A DNA stretch of 64,000 nt from NCBI RefSeq assembly GCF_004365175.1, contig NZ_SOCE01000001.1, forward strand, positions 5,675,098-5,739,097. The letters are read 5' to 3'. Numbering within the stretch: position 1 is the stretch's first letter; the number at the start of each line of letters is the position of its first letter. This stretch comes from Kribbella voronezhensis. GTDB taxonomy: Bacteria > Actinomycetota > Actinomycetes > Propionibacteriales > Kribbellaceae. The notes beneath the pieces are model-generated. The model worked only from the letters and a program-made list of their open reading frames with translations. It had not been told where the DNA came from and ran no database searches. Shown here piece after piece: positions 25,897 through 34,306 of the stretch. The position numbers and the translations under genes are program-made.

Positions 25897-26214
25897 ATGG
25901 ATTTGGTGCTGCACGCGTTGGCGGACGAGAGTCGGCGAACGGTTCTGGAGATCCTGCGTGATCATCCGGCGAGCGCGGGAGAGTTGGCCGAGGCGCTCCC
26001 GATCGCCCGGCCGGGCGTGTCCCGGCATCTGCGGGTGCTGCGGGAGGCCGGGCTGATCGACGTACGCCGGGAGGCGCAGCGCCGGATCTACAGCCTCCGT
26101 CCGGAGGCGCTCATCGAGGTGGACGAGTGGCTCGCGGAGTATCGCGTGCTCTGGCAGAGCCGGCTCAACGCCCTTCATACAGAGATCGCTCGAGGGAAGA
26201 AGGCGCGAACGTGA
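25897..26214 (+). CDS. ArsR/SmtB-type helix-turn-helix regulator
   Basis: A 105-residue winged-helix regulator: L-A-D-E-S-R-R-T-V-L-E-I-L, then S-A-G-E-L-A-E-A-L-P, then G-V-S-R-H-L-R-V-L-R-E-A-G-L-I and the wing R-R-I-Y-S-L. No metal-binding Cys motif is seen, so it belongs to the non-metal-sensing branch commonly placed before an AHSA1/SRPBCC gene. That arrangement is present here: the next gene overlaps by 4 bases. A large palindrome lies directly upstream. Confidence 0.9.
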   Translation: MDLVLHALADESRRTVLEILRDHPASAGELAEALPIARPGVSRHLRVLREAGLIDVRREAQRRIYSLRPEALIEVDEWLAEYRVLWQSRLNALHTEIARGKKART

Positions 26215-26735
26215 ACATCATCGGGACGATGCGGGTGCTTGACGAGACCCGCGGCGCGGTCCGTGTCGAGGACGTCTACGACACGGACATCGACGACCTG
26301 TGGCAGGCATGTACGACACCGGAGCGGCTCGCGCGCTGGATCGCTGAAGTCTCCGGCGACCTGCGGGTGGGCGGCACGATCCATGCCGTCTTCACCAGCA
26401 CCTGGACCGGTCCGGGGCGGGTCGAGGTGTGCGACGCACCGCATCATCTGCTCCTCACCATGGAGCCAGGCACCGACGATGAGTCTCAGATGGAGGCGTG
26501 GCTGACCGAGGAGGGATCGCAAACCAGGCTGGTGGTCGAGGAGCGTGGACTGCCGGTGGACAAGCTGTACCTGCACGGGGCCGGGTGGCAGGCGCATCTG
26601 GAGGACCTCGGGCGGTCACTGGCAGAGGACGCCGAGGCCCACCCCGAGCGCTGGTCGGAGCAGACGCCGGCACCGGCGTGGCGGCGGCGCTGGGACGAGT
26701 TGACCCCTGCCTACGAAGCGATGGAGGTCAAGTGA
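26211..26735 (+). CDS. SRPBCC/AHSA1-domain protein
   Basis: A 174-residue protein of the START/AHSA1 fold (D-I-D-D-L-W-Q-A-C-T-T-P-E-R-L-A-R-W, then L-R-V-G-G-T-I-H-A-V-F, then L-L-L-T-M-E). These form a hydrophobic ligand pocket. ArsR plus AHSA1 pairs are frequent in actinomycetes, and the AHSA1 protein may sense or sequester a lipophilic compound. GTG at 26211 overlaps the ArsR stop by 4 bases (GTGA). The following VOC gene overlaps its stop by one base. Confidence 0.85.
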   Translation: MNIIGTMRVLDETRGAVRVEDVYDTDIDDLWQACTTPERLARWIAEVSGDLRVGGTIHAVFTSTWTGPGRVEVCDAPHHLLLTMEPGTDDESQMEAWLTEEGSQTRLVVEERGLPVDKLYLHGAGWQAHLEDLGRSLAEDAEAHPERWSEQTPAPAWRRRWDELTPAYEAMEVK

Positions 26736-27127
26736 TGTCCGACGACATCAGACTCAGCGGAACCACGGTGAACGCGCCCGACGCGCTCGCCCTCGCGACC
26801 TTCTACGCCGAACTCACCGGCGGCGAAGCGTTGGGCAGCGAGCACTGGGCGACCGTCTCCGGACCGAACGGCTTCATCGCCTTCCAGCAGGTCGACGACT
26901 TCTGCCCACCGGTGTGGCCGGGTGCCGACGTACCCATGCAGATGCACCTCGACTTCTTCGTCGACGATCTCGAGGCAACGGGAGCCCGTGCAGTCGCCGC
27001 CGGCGCCACCCGGCTCGACTTCCAGCCGAACTCCGACCACTGCTTCGTGTACGCCGACCCGGCCGGCCACCCCTTCTGCCTGTCCACCTGGGACGGCCCA
27101 CACCTGAACGACGACCCCGACGAGTAG
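26735..27127 (+). CDS. VOC family protein
   Basis: A 130-residue single-module VOC protein. G-T-T-V-N-A-P-D-A-L-A-L-A-T-F-Y-A-E-L-T-G-G opens the fold; M-H-L-D-F-F-V-D-D-L gives the His metal-ligand position and Y-A-D-P-A-G-H-P-F-C-L closes it, with a typical G-H-P-F. It is the third gene of the ArsR-AHSA1-VOC operon (TGATG junction). A detoxification or small-molecule-binding role is likely, without a known substrate. Confidence 0.85.
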   Translation: MSDDIRLSGTTVNAPDALALATFYAELTGGEALGSEHWATVSGPNGFIAFQQVDDFCPPVWPGADVPMQMHLDFFVDDLEATGARAVAAGATRLDFQPNSDHCFVYADPAGHPFCLSTWDGPHLNDDPDE

Positions 27128-27336
27128 GCGGAAACAGCACCAGGTCTCACGGGAGCCCGAGGCGAAAGCCGACGAAGCTGCCGGAGTAAATAGACGGTAG
27201 ATGGGAGTGCGCGGCAGATCGCAGACCAGCTCGGGCACGCTCGGCCGTCGCTGAACGACCAAGGCGTGGTTGCTGTGCGACCGCCAGGTCCCAGCGAGAA
27301 GATCTCCTCCCGATCAGGTGACGTCGAGGAGCGGGT

Positions 27337-27425
27337 TCACGCAGCGACTAGGCCGTAGTCGTCTAGCTGTGACGGAGGAGCAGCGTCCCCGGGGTGGGTG
27401 GGAGCGCCGACGTAGGAGGTGCGTG
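27337..27425 (+). repeat. Dispersed 3'-flank repeat, copy after hisN
   Basis: The segment contains GTCGTCTAGCTG, GACGGAGGAGCAGCG, GGGGTGGGTGGGAGCGCCGACGTAGGAGG-like blocks shared with the 25.7-kb copy (opposite strand) and with the units of the 16.4-kb array. CGACTA (27345-27350) and TAGTCG (27356-27361) form a hairpin around GGCCG. It lies immediately beyond the hisN stop. Bases 27128-27336, between the VOC gene and this repeat, show no gene; 27258-27290 loosely resemble the flank of the 25.7-kb copy. Confidence 0.75.
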
Positions 27426-27430
27426 GGGGA

Positions 27431-28216
27431 CTACTTCGTGCCGAGCCGGCCCAGTACCTCGTCGTGGAGGCGGCCGTTGGTGGCTACGGCGTTGGGGCCG
27501 TTGGGGCCGGGGGTGCCGTCTAGGGAGGTGAAGCGGCCGCCGGCTTCGTCGACGATGATGGCGAGGGCGGCCATGTCGTAGAGGTTGAGTTCCGGCTCGG
27601 CCGCGATGTCCACGGCACCTTCGGCGACCAGCATGTACGACCAGAAGTCGCCGTACGCGCGGGTGCGCCAGCAGGAGTCCATCAGGCCGGCGAACTCGTC
27701 CTTCTTGCCGAGCTTGTCCCACCCCTTGAGCGACGAGTACGAGAGCGATGCGTCTTCGATGGACGAGACGTCGCTGACCCGGCACGGCTGGGCGGACATC
27801 AGCGCGCGGCCGGTCCACGCGCCGTCGCCGTACGAGGCCCACCAGCGCTTGCCGAGAGCCGGGGCCGAGACGACCCCGACGACGACCTGGTCCTCGATCA
27901 TCAGGCTGATCAGCGTGGCCCAGACCGGTACGCCGCGGATGTAGTTCTTCGTACCGTCGATCGGGTCGACCACCCAGCGGCGGACGCCCCAGCCGGTGGT
28001 GCCCTCTTCCTCGCCGACGAAGGCGTCCCGCGGCCGGGCCCGGGCCAGCGTCTTGCGCATCACGTCCTCGACCTTGCGGTCGGACTCGCTGACCGGGGTG
28101 AGGTCGGGCTTGGTGGCGACGTGCAGGTCGAGCGCCTTGTAGCGGTCCATCGTGGTGGAGTCGGCGTCGTCGGCAAGAATGTGGGCGAGCCGCAGATCGT
28201 CGGTGTGCGAGGGCAT
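27431..28216 (-). CDS. hisN: Histidinol-phosphatase, inositol-monophosphatase family
   Basis: A 261-residue Mg-dependent phosphatase. The metal-binding motifs are G-E-E-E-G followed by W-V-V-D-P-I-D-G-T-K-N-Y-I-R-G, and a late D-x-A-A-L-A-I-I-V-D-E-A-G-G-R. The V-D-P-I-D-G-T-K-N-Y-I-R-G form is the one seen in actinobacterial HisN, which removes phosphate from histidinol phosphate in histidine synthesis. A general inositol monophosphatase is the alternative. It stands alone, ending in the repeat element, with the DUF2231-type gene divergent. Confidence 0.85.
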   Translation of the reverse strand: MPSHTDDLRLAHILADDADSTTMDRYKALDLHVATKPDLTPVSESDRKVEDVMRKTLARARPRDAFVGEEEGTTGWGVRRWVVDPIDGTKNYIRGVPVWATLISLMIEDQVVVGVVSAPALGKRWWASYGDGAWTGRALMSAQPCRVSDVSSIEDASLSYSSLKGWDKLGKKDEFAGLMDSCWRTRAYGDFWSYMLVAEGAVDIAAEPELNLYDMAALAIIVDEAGGRFTSLDGTPGPNGPNAVATNGRLHDEVLGRLGTK

Positions 28217-28355
28217 GGCGGAAGGCTAGCCTGACCGCGGAGCGAGCGGTCGTCCTGTCCGGCAACGTTGCGGCAAGGTTACGGCGGCGATTGAACCATC
28301 CGGGGTAGTTGAACGTGCAGTTAGTGTCGGGACCAACCAAACTGCAGGAGTCGAC

Positions 28356-28850
28356 ATGTTCGAGCGCTTCGGGGATCTTCCGCTCCACGTCCTGGTGATC
28401 CATCTGACCGTGCTCGTGCTGCCGGTCGGCGCGCTCACCGCGATCGCGTTCGCACTCGTGCCGAAGTGGCGCTGGCTGCTGCGCTGGCCGACTCTCGTGC
28501 TCGGGCTGGGCTCGCTGGTCTGCGCGTTCGTCGCCAAGCAGAGCGGTCAGGCCTTCGTCGCGGCGGTCCCCGAACTGGAGCAGTTGGTGAAGGTGCACCG
28601 GGCGCGGGGCAACCTGCTGTTCTGGTTCTGCCTCATCTTCGCCGTTGTGATCGTCGTGGCATTCCTGGTGCTCTCCGGTCCGACCGCGCTCGCGAGCGGC
28701 AAGGGCAGCAAAGAGACCAAGAGCCGGCCGCTCGAGCTCCTGGTGAGTGCGGCGGTCGTGGTGATCGGGGTCGTGGTCATCTACCAGACCGTCCGCACCG
28801 GTGACGCCGGCGCAAAGGCAGTCTGGGACGGCCGGCTACCGGCCAAATAA
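28356..28850 (+). CDS. DUF2231-like four-helix membrane protein
   Basis: A 164-residue protein with four hydrophobic helices (about residues 10-34, 40-58, 86-108 and 128-146). The N-terminal G-D-L-P-L-H-V-L-V-I-H-L-T-V-L-V-L-P has histidines within the first helix, a DUF2231 hallmark; some members may bind heme. Function unknown. It is convergent with rsgA, with only 8 bases between the stop codons, and divergent from hisN. Confidence 0.75.
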   Translation: MFERFGDLPLHVLVIHLTVLVLPVGALTAIAFALVPKWRWLLRWPTLVLGLGSLVCAFVAKQSGQAFVAAVPELEQLVKVHRARGNLLFWFCLIFAVVIVVAFLVLSGPTALASGKGSKETKSRPLELLVSAAVVVIGVVVIYQTVRTGDAGAKAVWDGRLPAK

Positions 28851-28858
28851 GGCCCGTA

Positions 28859-29857
28859 CTACGGCGAAGGTGTCTCGACGTCGCGGCCTTCGCGGCTGGC
28901 CAGCAGCCGGCGGAACGACGCAACCCGCTCGGCGTCGACCCGGCCTTCGGCGACGGCGTCGTCCAGCGCGCAGTTCGGCTCGGACTCCGAATGCGTGCAG
29001 CCGCGTGGGCAGTCCCGGGCCTCGTCCGCGAGGTCGCCGAACGCGTTGATCAGCTGGTCGGGCTGCACGTGGGCCAGCCCGAACGACCGGATCCCAGGCG
29101 TGTCCACGATCCAGCCGCCTTCGGGCAGCCGGAGCAGCAGCGCGCTGACCGACGTATGACGGCCGCGGCCGGTGTTGTCGTTCACCACGCCGATCGCCCG
29201 GTTGGTCCCCGGCACGAGCGCGTTCACCAGCGTCGACTTGCCGACGCCCGAGTGCCCGACCAGCACACTCGTCCGGTCCAGCAGTTGCTCGCGGAGCTCG
29301 CTCAGGTCCCCGTCGCGTTGGGTGGCGACGGACTCGACGCCGAGCGGCCGGTAGATCGACAGCAGATGGTCGGGGTCCGCGAGATCGGTCTTCGTCAGGC
29401 AGAGCAGCGGTCGCATACCGGCGTCGTACGCAGCGACCAGGAAGCGGTCGATCAGTCTGGTCCTGGGCTCGGGATTCGCCACCGAGACCACGATGACGAG
29501 CTGATCCGCGTTCGCCACCAGCGGCCGCTCGATCGGGTCGTCGTCGTCCGCGCTGCGCCGCAGCAGGGTCTTGCGGGGGAGGACCTCGACGATCCGGGCC
29601 AGTGTGCCCTCGTCGCCGCTCGAGTCGCCGTCGAGTTTGACCAGGTCGCCGACGATGACGCCCTTGCGACCGAGCTGGCGGGCCTTCATCGCCGTGACCA
29701 CCCGGTCGCCCTCGCCGACCCAGCAGGTGTACCGGCCGCGGTCGCGGGTGATCACGAAGCCGGTGACGGCATCGTCGTACGCCGGACGGTCCTTCGTCCG
29801 CGGCCTGGTCCGGCGCTTGGGCCGGTCGTACTTGGCTTCCTCGTCGTACCGCGACAT
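28859..29857 (-). CDS. rsgA: Ribosome small subunit-dependent GTPase A
   Basis: A 332-residue circularly permuted GTPase. An OB-fold N-terminal domain is followed by G4 T-K-T-D-L-A-D, then G1 G-H-S-G-V-G-K-S-T-L-V-N and G3 D-T-P-G-I-R-S-F, the permuted order typical of RsgA. The C-terminal zinc knuckle reads C-P-R-G-C-T-H then C-A-L. It checks late 30S ribosome assembly. It overlaps aroA by one base; the aroA-rsgA order matches the mycobacterial neighbourhood. Confidence 0.95.
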   Translation of the reverse strand: MSRYDEEAKYDRPKRRTRPRTKDRPAYDDAVTGFVITRDRGRYTCWVGEGDRVVTAMKARQLGRKGVIVGDLVKLDGDSSGDEGTLARIVEVLPRKTLLRRSADDDDPIERPLVANADQLVIVVSVANPEPRTRLIDRFLVAAYDAGMRPLLCLTKTDLADPDHLLSIYRPLGVESVATQRDGDLSELREQLLDRTSVLVGHSGVGKSTLVNALVPGTNRAIGVVNDNTGRGRHTSVSALLLRLPEGGWIVDTPGIRSFGLAHVQPDQLINAFGDLADEARDCPRGCTHSESEPNCALDDAVAEGRVDAERVASFRRLLASREGRDVETPSP

Positions 29858-31128
29858 CAGCTCACCAGCGCCGACCAGAGATCCGGGAACTCCGGCATCG
29901 TCTTCGCGGTGGTACCGATGTTCTCGATCGCCAGCCCGTCCACCGCCAACCCGACCACGGCGGCCGCGTGCGCCATCCGGTGGTCGTGGTAGGTGCCGAA
30001 AAGCCCACCGTGCAAGGGTTTCGGCCGGATCTCCAGGCCGTCCGGGGTCTGGTTGACGTCGCCGCCGAGCGCGTTGAACTCGGTCTCCAGCGCCGCCAGC
30101 CGGTCCGTCTCGTGGTTGCGCAGATGGGCGATGCCCCGCAGGTACGACGGTCCGTCGGCGAGCACCGCGACGGCCGCGAGCACCGGCGAGAGTTCGCCCA
30201 CCTCGCTCAGGTCGAGGTCGACGCCCTGGATCCGGCCGGTCCCGCGGACCGTGAGGCCGTCTTCTGACAGCGACACCTCGGCGCCGAAGCGGGTGAAGAT
30301 CTCCGGCAGTTGGCCGCCGGGCTGGGTCGTCTCGGCCGGCCAGCCGGTCACGGTGACCGAGCCGCCCGTGACGACGGCCGCCGCGAGGAAGGGAGCCGCG
30401 TTGGACAGATCCGGCTCGATCGCGGTGTCGAGAGCGCGGATGGGGCCGGGGGCAACGACCCAGCGGTTCGGCTCGCTGTCGTCGACCTGGACGCCACGTT
30501 CGCGCAGCATCGCGACCGACATGTCGAGATGCGGCTGGGACGGCACGGGTTTGCCGTCGTGCCGCAGGTCCACGCCCTCGTCGTACCGGGCTCCGGCGAG
30601 CAGCAGAGCGGAGACGAACTGGCTCGACCCGGACGCGTCCAGGGTCACCTTGCCGCCGCGAACCGAGCCGGACCCGTTCACGGAGTACGGCATCCGGCCG
30701 GTGCCCTGGTCGTCGATCTGCACGCCGAGGGTGCGCAGCGCGCCCAGGATGACGTCCATCGGGCGCTCGCGGGCGTAGGGGTCGCCGTCGAAGGCGACGA
30801 CGCCGTCGGCCAGGGCGGCCACGGGCGGTACGAACCGCATGACCGTGCCGGCCAGGCCGCAGTCGACCGACGCCGGGCCTTTGAGTGAGCCGGGCGTCAC
30901 GGTGACCAGGCCGTCGCGCTCACTGATGCCGACGCCGAGGGAGACCAGGGCTGAGCGCATCAGGGAGGTGTCGCGGGCGGCGAGCAGGCCGGACAGGGTC
31001 GACGGGCCGTCGGCGATCGCGGCGAGGATCAGAGCCCGATTACTGATCGACTTCGATCCGGGCACGGTGACCCGCCCGCTGACCGCTCCCTGGGGGCGCG
31101 GCGCCGGCCAGCCCTCGGTGATCCCCAT
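29857..31128 (-). CDS. aroA: 3-phosphoshikimate 1-carboxyvinyltransferase (EPSP synthase)
   Basis: A 423-residue shikimate-pathway enzyme joining phosphoenolpyruvate to shikimate 3-phosphate. Visible landmarks are [10 protein letters not shown] near the N-terminus, [22 protein letters not shown] and the C-terminal D-H-R-M-A-H-A-A. The length fits the actinobacterial form. It is the upstream partner of rsgA (one-base overlap). Confidence 0.96.
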   Translation of the reverse strand: MGITEGWPAPRPQGAVSGRVTVPGSKSISNRALILAAIADGPSTLSGLLAARDTSLMRSALVSLGVGISERDGLVTVTPGSLKGPASVDCGLAGTVMRFVPPVAALADGVVAFDGDPYARERPMDVILGALRTLGVQIDDQGTGRMPYSVNGSGSVRGGKVTLDASGSSQFVSALLLAGARYDEGVDLRHDGKPVPSQPHLDMSVAMLRERGVQVDDSEPNRWVVAPGPIRALDTAIEPDLSNAAPFLAAAVVTGGSVTVTGWPAETTQPGGQLPEIFTRFGAEVSLSEDGLTVRGTGRIQGVDLDLSEVGELSPVLAAVAVLADGPSYLRGIAHLRNHETDRLAALETEFNALGGDVNQTPDGLEIRPKPLHGGLFGTYHDHRMAHAAAVVGLAVDGLAIENIGTTAKTMPEFPDLWSALVS

Positions 31129-31218
31129 CTCACTCCTTCAGCTCGGTGCTACCACCCCGAGCCTATCGGGAGTCAGCTGCCGACTCCGCCCTCGGCCGAA
31201 GCGCAGCCGGGGGCGAGG

Positions 31219-31809
31219 TCAGGTGAAGGGGAGTTCCGCCTTGGCGGTGCGGGCGGCGAGCTTGGCCTCGCGGCGGGCGGTACGGGCGAACTGCTTGGTC
31301 TCGCGCTTGGCGAGTTTCCCGGCCCGCTTGGTCTCCCGCTTGACCGCCTTCGCACCGTGGGTGGCGCGCCAGGCGACGCCCGGCTTGCCCTCGGTGTCCA
31401 CCGCGGCCAGCAGCAGGCCGCCCATCAGGCCCAGGTTCTTCATGAACTGGACCTTCTGGGTCGCCTTGGCGGCCTTGTCGGTCTCCTGCCAGAAGCTGTG
31501 TCCGGCGAGCGTGGTCGGCACCAGCGAGGCAGCGAGCAGCGCCGCCCCGAACCGGCGGCCCTTACCGCTGGCAAGCGCGAGGCCGCCGAGCACCTGGGCA
31601 GCACCGTTGAGCCGCACGAGGTTCGCCGTACTGTCCGGCAGCCGGTCGCCGACCTGGGCCGGGGCGACCTTCTTGATCATCGGCACCATCCGGTCAGTCA
31701 CCGGCTGCGCCTTCGCCACGAACGGCTCGGGGGAGCGGGCGGCCTTGGCGCCCTGCACGATGAAAATGGTCGACAGCAACGGCCTGGCCAGCGCTCGCAC
31801 GACAGTCAT
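31219..31809 (-). CDS. DoxX family membrane protein with basic tail
   Basis: A 196-residue protein. Residues 1-130 carry DoxX-like helices (R-A-L-A-R-P-L-L-S-T-I-F-I-V-Q-G at the start; L-G-G-L-A-L-A-S-G; L-G-L-M-G-G-L-L-L-A). The last 45 residues are a Lys/Arg/Ala-rich helix of repeated R-E-T-K-x-x-G-K-L-A-type units, probably cytoplasmic. DoxX relatives act in redox or membrane stress; this tail is an elaboration of unknown purpose. Confidence 0.85.
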   Translation of the reverse strand: MTVVRALARPLLSTIFIVQGAKAARSPEPFVAKAQPVTDRMVPMIKKVAPAQVGDRLPDSTANLVRLNGAAQVLGGLALASGKGRRFGAALLAASLVPTTLAGHSFWQETDKAAKATQKVQFMKNLGLMGGLLLAAVDTEGKPGVAWRATHGAKAVKRETKRAGKLAKRETKQFARTARREAKLAARTAKAELPFT

Positions 31810-31879
31810 GTCTCCTTCTTACCTGGTCCGGCTACCTGAACGGCACATCAGGGTGTACCGGTGTGTCTTGTACCCACCT

Positions 31880-32605
31880 CTAAATCGGGCAGCCGTCCGG
31901 TCCACAGGCGTCGGCGTCCGAGCCACCGGGAGCGGTGATCAGGGTCACCGGCTGCCGGTCGGCAGCGGCCCGGCGGAGCGCTTCGGCGAACACCTCGACC
32001 GGCTGAGCGCCACTCACGCCGTACTTCTGGTCGATCACGAAGAACGGCACCCCGTTCGCGCCGTACGCGAGAGCCTGCGCCTGATCGGCCGCGACATCGT
32101 CCGCGTACTGCGAACCCGCGAGCACCTCAGACACCTGTACTTCGGGTAGGCCGACCTCCACGGCGAGGCGAGTCAGCGTCGCGTGGTCTCCCATCGGCAG
32201 GCCCTCGGTGAAGTAGCCGCGCAGGAACCGCTCCTTCAGCCGACCCTGCGTGTCGGCTGCGACCTCACCAGCCTCGGCCAGTTCGCGGGCCAGGTGCAGA
32301 ACGCGGTGCGCGTCGACGGTGTTTGCCGCCTTCGCGACGTCGAGGTGGAACTCCAGCCCGACCTCCGCCGCGATCGTGGTCACCCGCTCGTTCGCCTGCA
32401 GCCCGAACTCCCGGCCGCCGCCGAACTTCTCACCCAGCCTGGTCGCCAGATCCCGCTCGTCGTCGTTCGTCGCCGACGGGTCCAACTGGAAGCTGTGCCA
32501 GACCACCTCGGCCTGTTCACCGGACTTGGCCAGGGCCTCTTCGAGCCGCCGCTTGCCGATGTAACACCAGGGGCACACCACGTCGGACCAGACATCAATA
32601 CGCAT
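31880..32605 (-). CDS. DsbA-family oxidoreductase (FrnE-like)
   Basis: A 241-residue thioredoxin-fold protein without a signal peptide. The active site C-P-W-C lies near residue 15 (W-S-D-V-V-C-P-W-C-Y-I-G-K-R-R), followed by a helical insertion and the cis-Pro region N-G-V-P-F-F-V-I. It matches the FrnE/DsbA branch of cytosolic polyketide-linked isomerases and disulfide reductases. A C-terminal C-G-P-D-G-C-P-I pair may bind metal. ATG at 32605 is preferred over 32617. Confidence 0.9.
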   Translation of the reverse strand: MRIDVWSDVVCPWCYIGKRRLEEALAKSGEQAEVVWHSFQLDPSATNDDERDLATRLGEKFGGGREFGLQANERVTTIAAEVGLEFHLDVAKAANTVDAHRVLHLARELAEAGEVAADTQGRLKERFLRGYFTEGLPMGDHATLTRLAVEVGLPEVQVSEVLAGSQYADDVAADQAQALAYGANGVPFFVIDQKYGVSGAQPVEVFAEALRRAAADRQPVTLITAPGGSDADACGPDGCPI

Positions 32606-32665
32606 GTTCAATGCCAACTGGCCGCCCCGGAGAGGTATTCCCCGGAGCGGCCGGCAGGTGGTAGG

Positions 32666-33439
32666 TCAGTGCGCGGCCTTCTCGATCAGCTTCGTGACGG
32701 TGCCGGCCTCGGAGATCATCACCAGGTGCGAAGCGCCTTGCACCTTGACGATGCGGGCTCCGGCCCGCTCGGCCATGAACTGCTCACCGGCCGGCGGGAT
32801 CGCTTTGTCACCGGACGGGACCAGCGCGTACTTCGGCAGGCCGGCCGGCGCCGACCGGGCGACCGTCTCGCCGAAGACCGCGGCGGCGACGGGTCGCTGC
32901 GAGGCACCCAGGACGGCGGCCTCGCGGGCCGGGAGATCCGCGGCGAACACGGCCCGGAACGACTCCGGCTTCATCACGAGGTCGGCGCCAGCGGCGTACG
33001 TGATGGTGTTCGTCGTGTCCGGGCCGATCTCGCTGCCCGGATACTTCGCGTTGAGGGCCCCGATCGTCTCGCCGGCCTGCGGGATGAAGGCCGCGACGTA
33101 CACGAGCGACTTCACGCCGGCTGTCCCGGCGAGTTCGGTGATCAGCGCACCGCCGTACGAATGGCCGACGAGCACCTTGGGTCCGGGGATGCTCGCCAGG
33201 ACTCCGGTCAGGTAGCTGGTGTCGCTGGCGATACCGCGAAGCGGGACGGCCGGGACGACGACCTGGTAGCCGTCACGCTGCAGGCGCTTGGTGACGCCGG
33301 CCCAGCTGCCACCGTCGGCGAACGCTCCGTGAACGAGGACGATGGTCGGCTTCGGGTCCTTCGGGTGGGCTACTGCGCTGGTGGCGCCGGTGACGAGCAG
33401 GGCGGCGCTGGCGGCGACGGCCAGGATGCGGCGGATCAT
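32666..33439 (-). CDS. Exported alpha/beta hydrolase
   Basis: A 257-residue hydrolase with an N-terminal signal peptide (R-R-I-L-A-V-A-A-S-A-A-L-L-V-T-G..., cleavage likely near A-V-A-H). The fold begins T-I-V-L-V-H-G-A-F-A-D-G-S-W; nucleophile Ser in V-G-H-S-Y-G-G, acid Asp in P-S-G-D-K-A-I-P-P, His in G-A-S-H-L-V. It is a clear paralogue of the overlapping upstream gene, which lacks a signal peptide. A 3' hairpin with one mismatch is visible at about 32620-32653. Confidence 0.88.
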   Translation of the reverse strand: MIRRILAVAASAALLVTGATSAVAHPKDPKPTIVLVHGAFADGGSWAGVTKRLQRDGYQVVVPAVPLRGIASDTSYLTGVLASIPGPKVLVGHSYGGALITELAGTAGVKSLVYVAAFIPQAGETIGALNAKYPGSEIGPDTTNTITYAAGADLVMKPESFRAVFAADLPAREAAVLGASQRPVAAAVFGETVARSAPAGLPKYALVPSGDKAIPPAGEQFMAERAGARIVKVQGASHLVMISEAGTVTKLIEKAAH

Positions 33440-34158
33440 GAGTTGGCTCCGGTCTTCTCAACTGCGGTGGCGATGAAGGCGGCGACGGCGGCGGGCTGGG
33501 AGACGGCCACGGCGTGCGAGCCGTCGACCTCGATCGTGGTCGAGTTGCTGCGGGCGGCCATCTTGCGCTGGCCGTCGGGGTGGATGGCCTGGTCACCGGT
33601 GGCGACCAAGGTGAAGGACGGCAGTCGCTTCCAGCTGGCCGGGCCGGCCTTCTCCTCGAACGCGGCGGCCGCGATCGGGCGCTGGGTGCGGGCGCCGATC
33701 TCGTTGTCGGCGACGTCGGCCGCGAACAGCTTCGGGTAGGCGTCGATGTCGATGCTCAGCCACGGCTCCTCGCCACCGTCGCCGGTCGGCAGCATGTGCG
33801 GCACCAGGCCGGAGGCGAAGTCGTTCGCCGGGAACGAGCCGAGCAGGTCCTGCAGGCTCTCGCCCTCGTCGGGCGAGAAGGCCGCCACGAAGACCAGCCC
33901 GGTGACGTTGTCCGCCTGGTTCGCGGCGGTGGTGATCACGGCGCCGCCGTAGGAGTGGCCGACCAGGACGACCGGGCCGTCGATCTCGCGGACCTGGGCG
34001 GCGATCCGGCTGCCGTCGAGGCCGGGGCCACGCAGTTCGTTGGCCAGGGCGAGGGCGGGGATGCCGCGGCTCTTCAGTTCGCTGATCACGCCGTTCCAAG
34101 CCGACGCGTCGGCGAACGCGCCGTGCACCAGGACGACGGTGGGGGTGGTCTCACTCAT
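33436..34158 (-). CDS. Cytosolic alpha/beta hydrolase
   Basis: A 240-residue hydrolase starting directly in the fold: T-V-V-L-V-H-G-A-F-A-D-A-S-A-W. Nucleophile V-G-H-S-Y-G-G-A, acid Asp in A-T-G-D-Q-A-I-H-P, His in D-G-S-H-A-V-A. The family includes esterases and haloperoxidase-like hydrolases. It overlaps its exported paralogue by 4 bases, which suggests tandem duplication followed by gain (or loss) of a signal peptide. ATG at 34158 is chosen because the conserved fold begins there. Confidence 0.88.
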   Translation of the reverse strand: MSETTPTVVLVHGAFADASAWNGVISELKSRGIPALALANELRGPGLDGSRIAAQVREIDGPVVLVGHSYGGAVITTAANQADNVTGLVFVAAFSPDEGESLQDLLGSFPANDFASGLVPHMLPTGDGGEEPWLSIDIDAYPKLFAADVADNEIGARTQRPIAAAAFEEKAGPASWKRLPSFTLVATGDQAIHPDGQRKMAARSNSTTIEVDGSHAVAVSQPAAVAAFIATAVEKTGANS

Positions 34159-34306
34159 TTTCGGTTTCCTCGATCTCGTCTGCGGGTTTCCTGTCGGTTT
34201 TCCGGCACCGCAAGGAAACCGCGGAAACACGAGTCGGCGGATCGACCGAACAGCGGAACTCGTCAGGCCGGACGACGGCCCGAGGGCGGCCTGCCGCACC
34301 CGAATC

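Noticed and set aside
25636-27430. Insertion-sequence remnant at the dispersed repeats
   Set aside because: No transposase fragment, terminal inverted repeats or target duplication could be seen; kept as a repeat family instead.
32620-32653. Separate terminator entry for the exported hydrolase
   Set aside because: The GGCCGC/GCGGCC hairpin has an internal mismatch and no tail; mentioned with the gene only.
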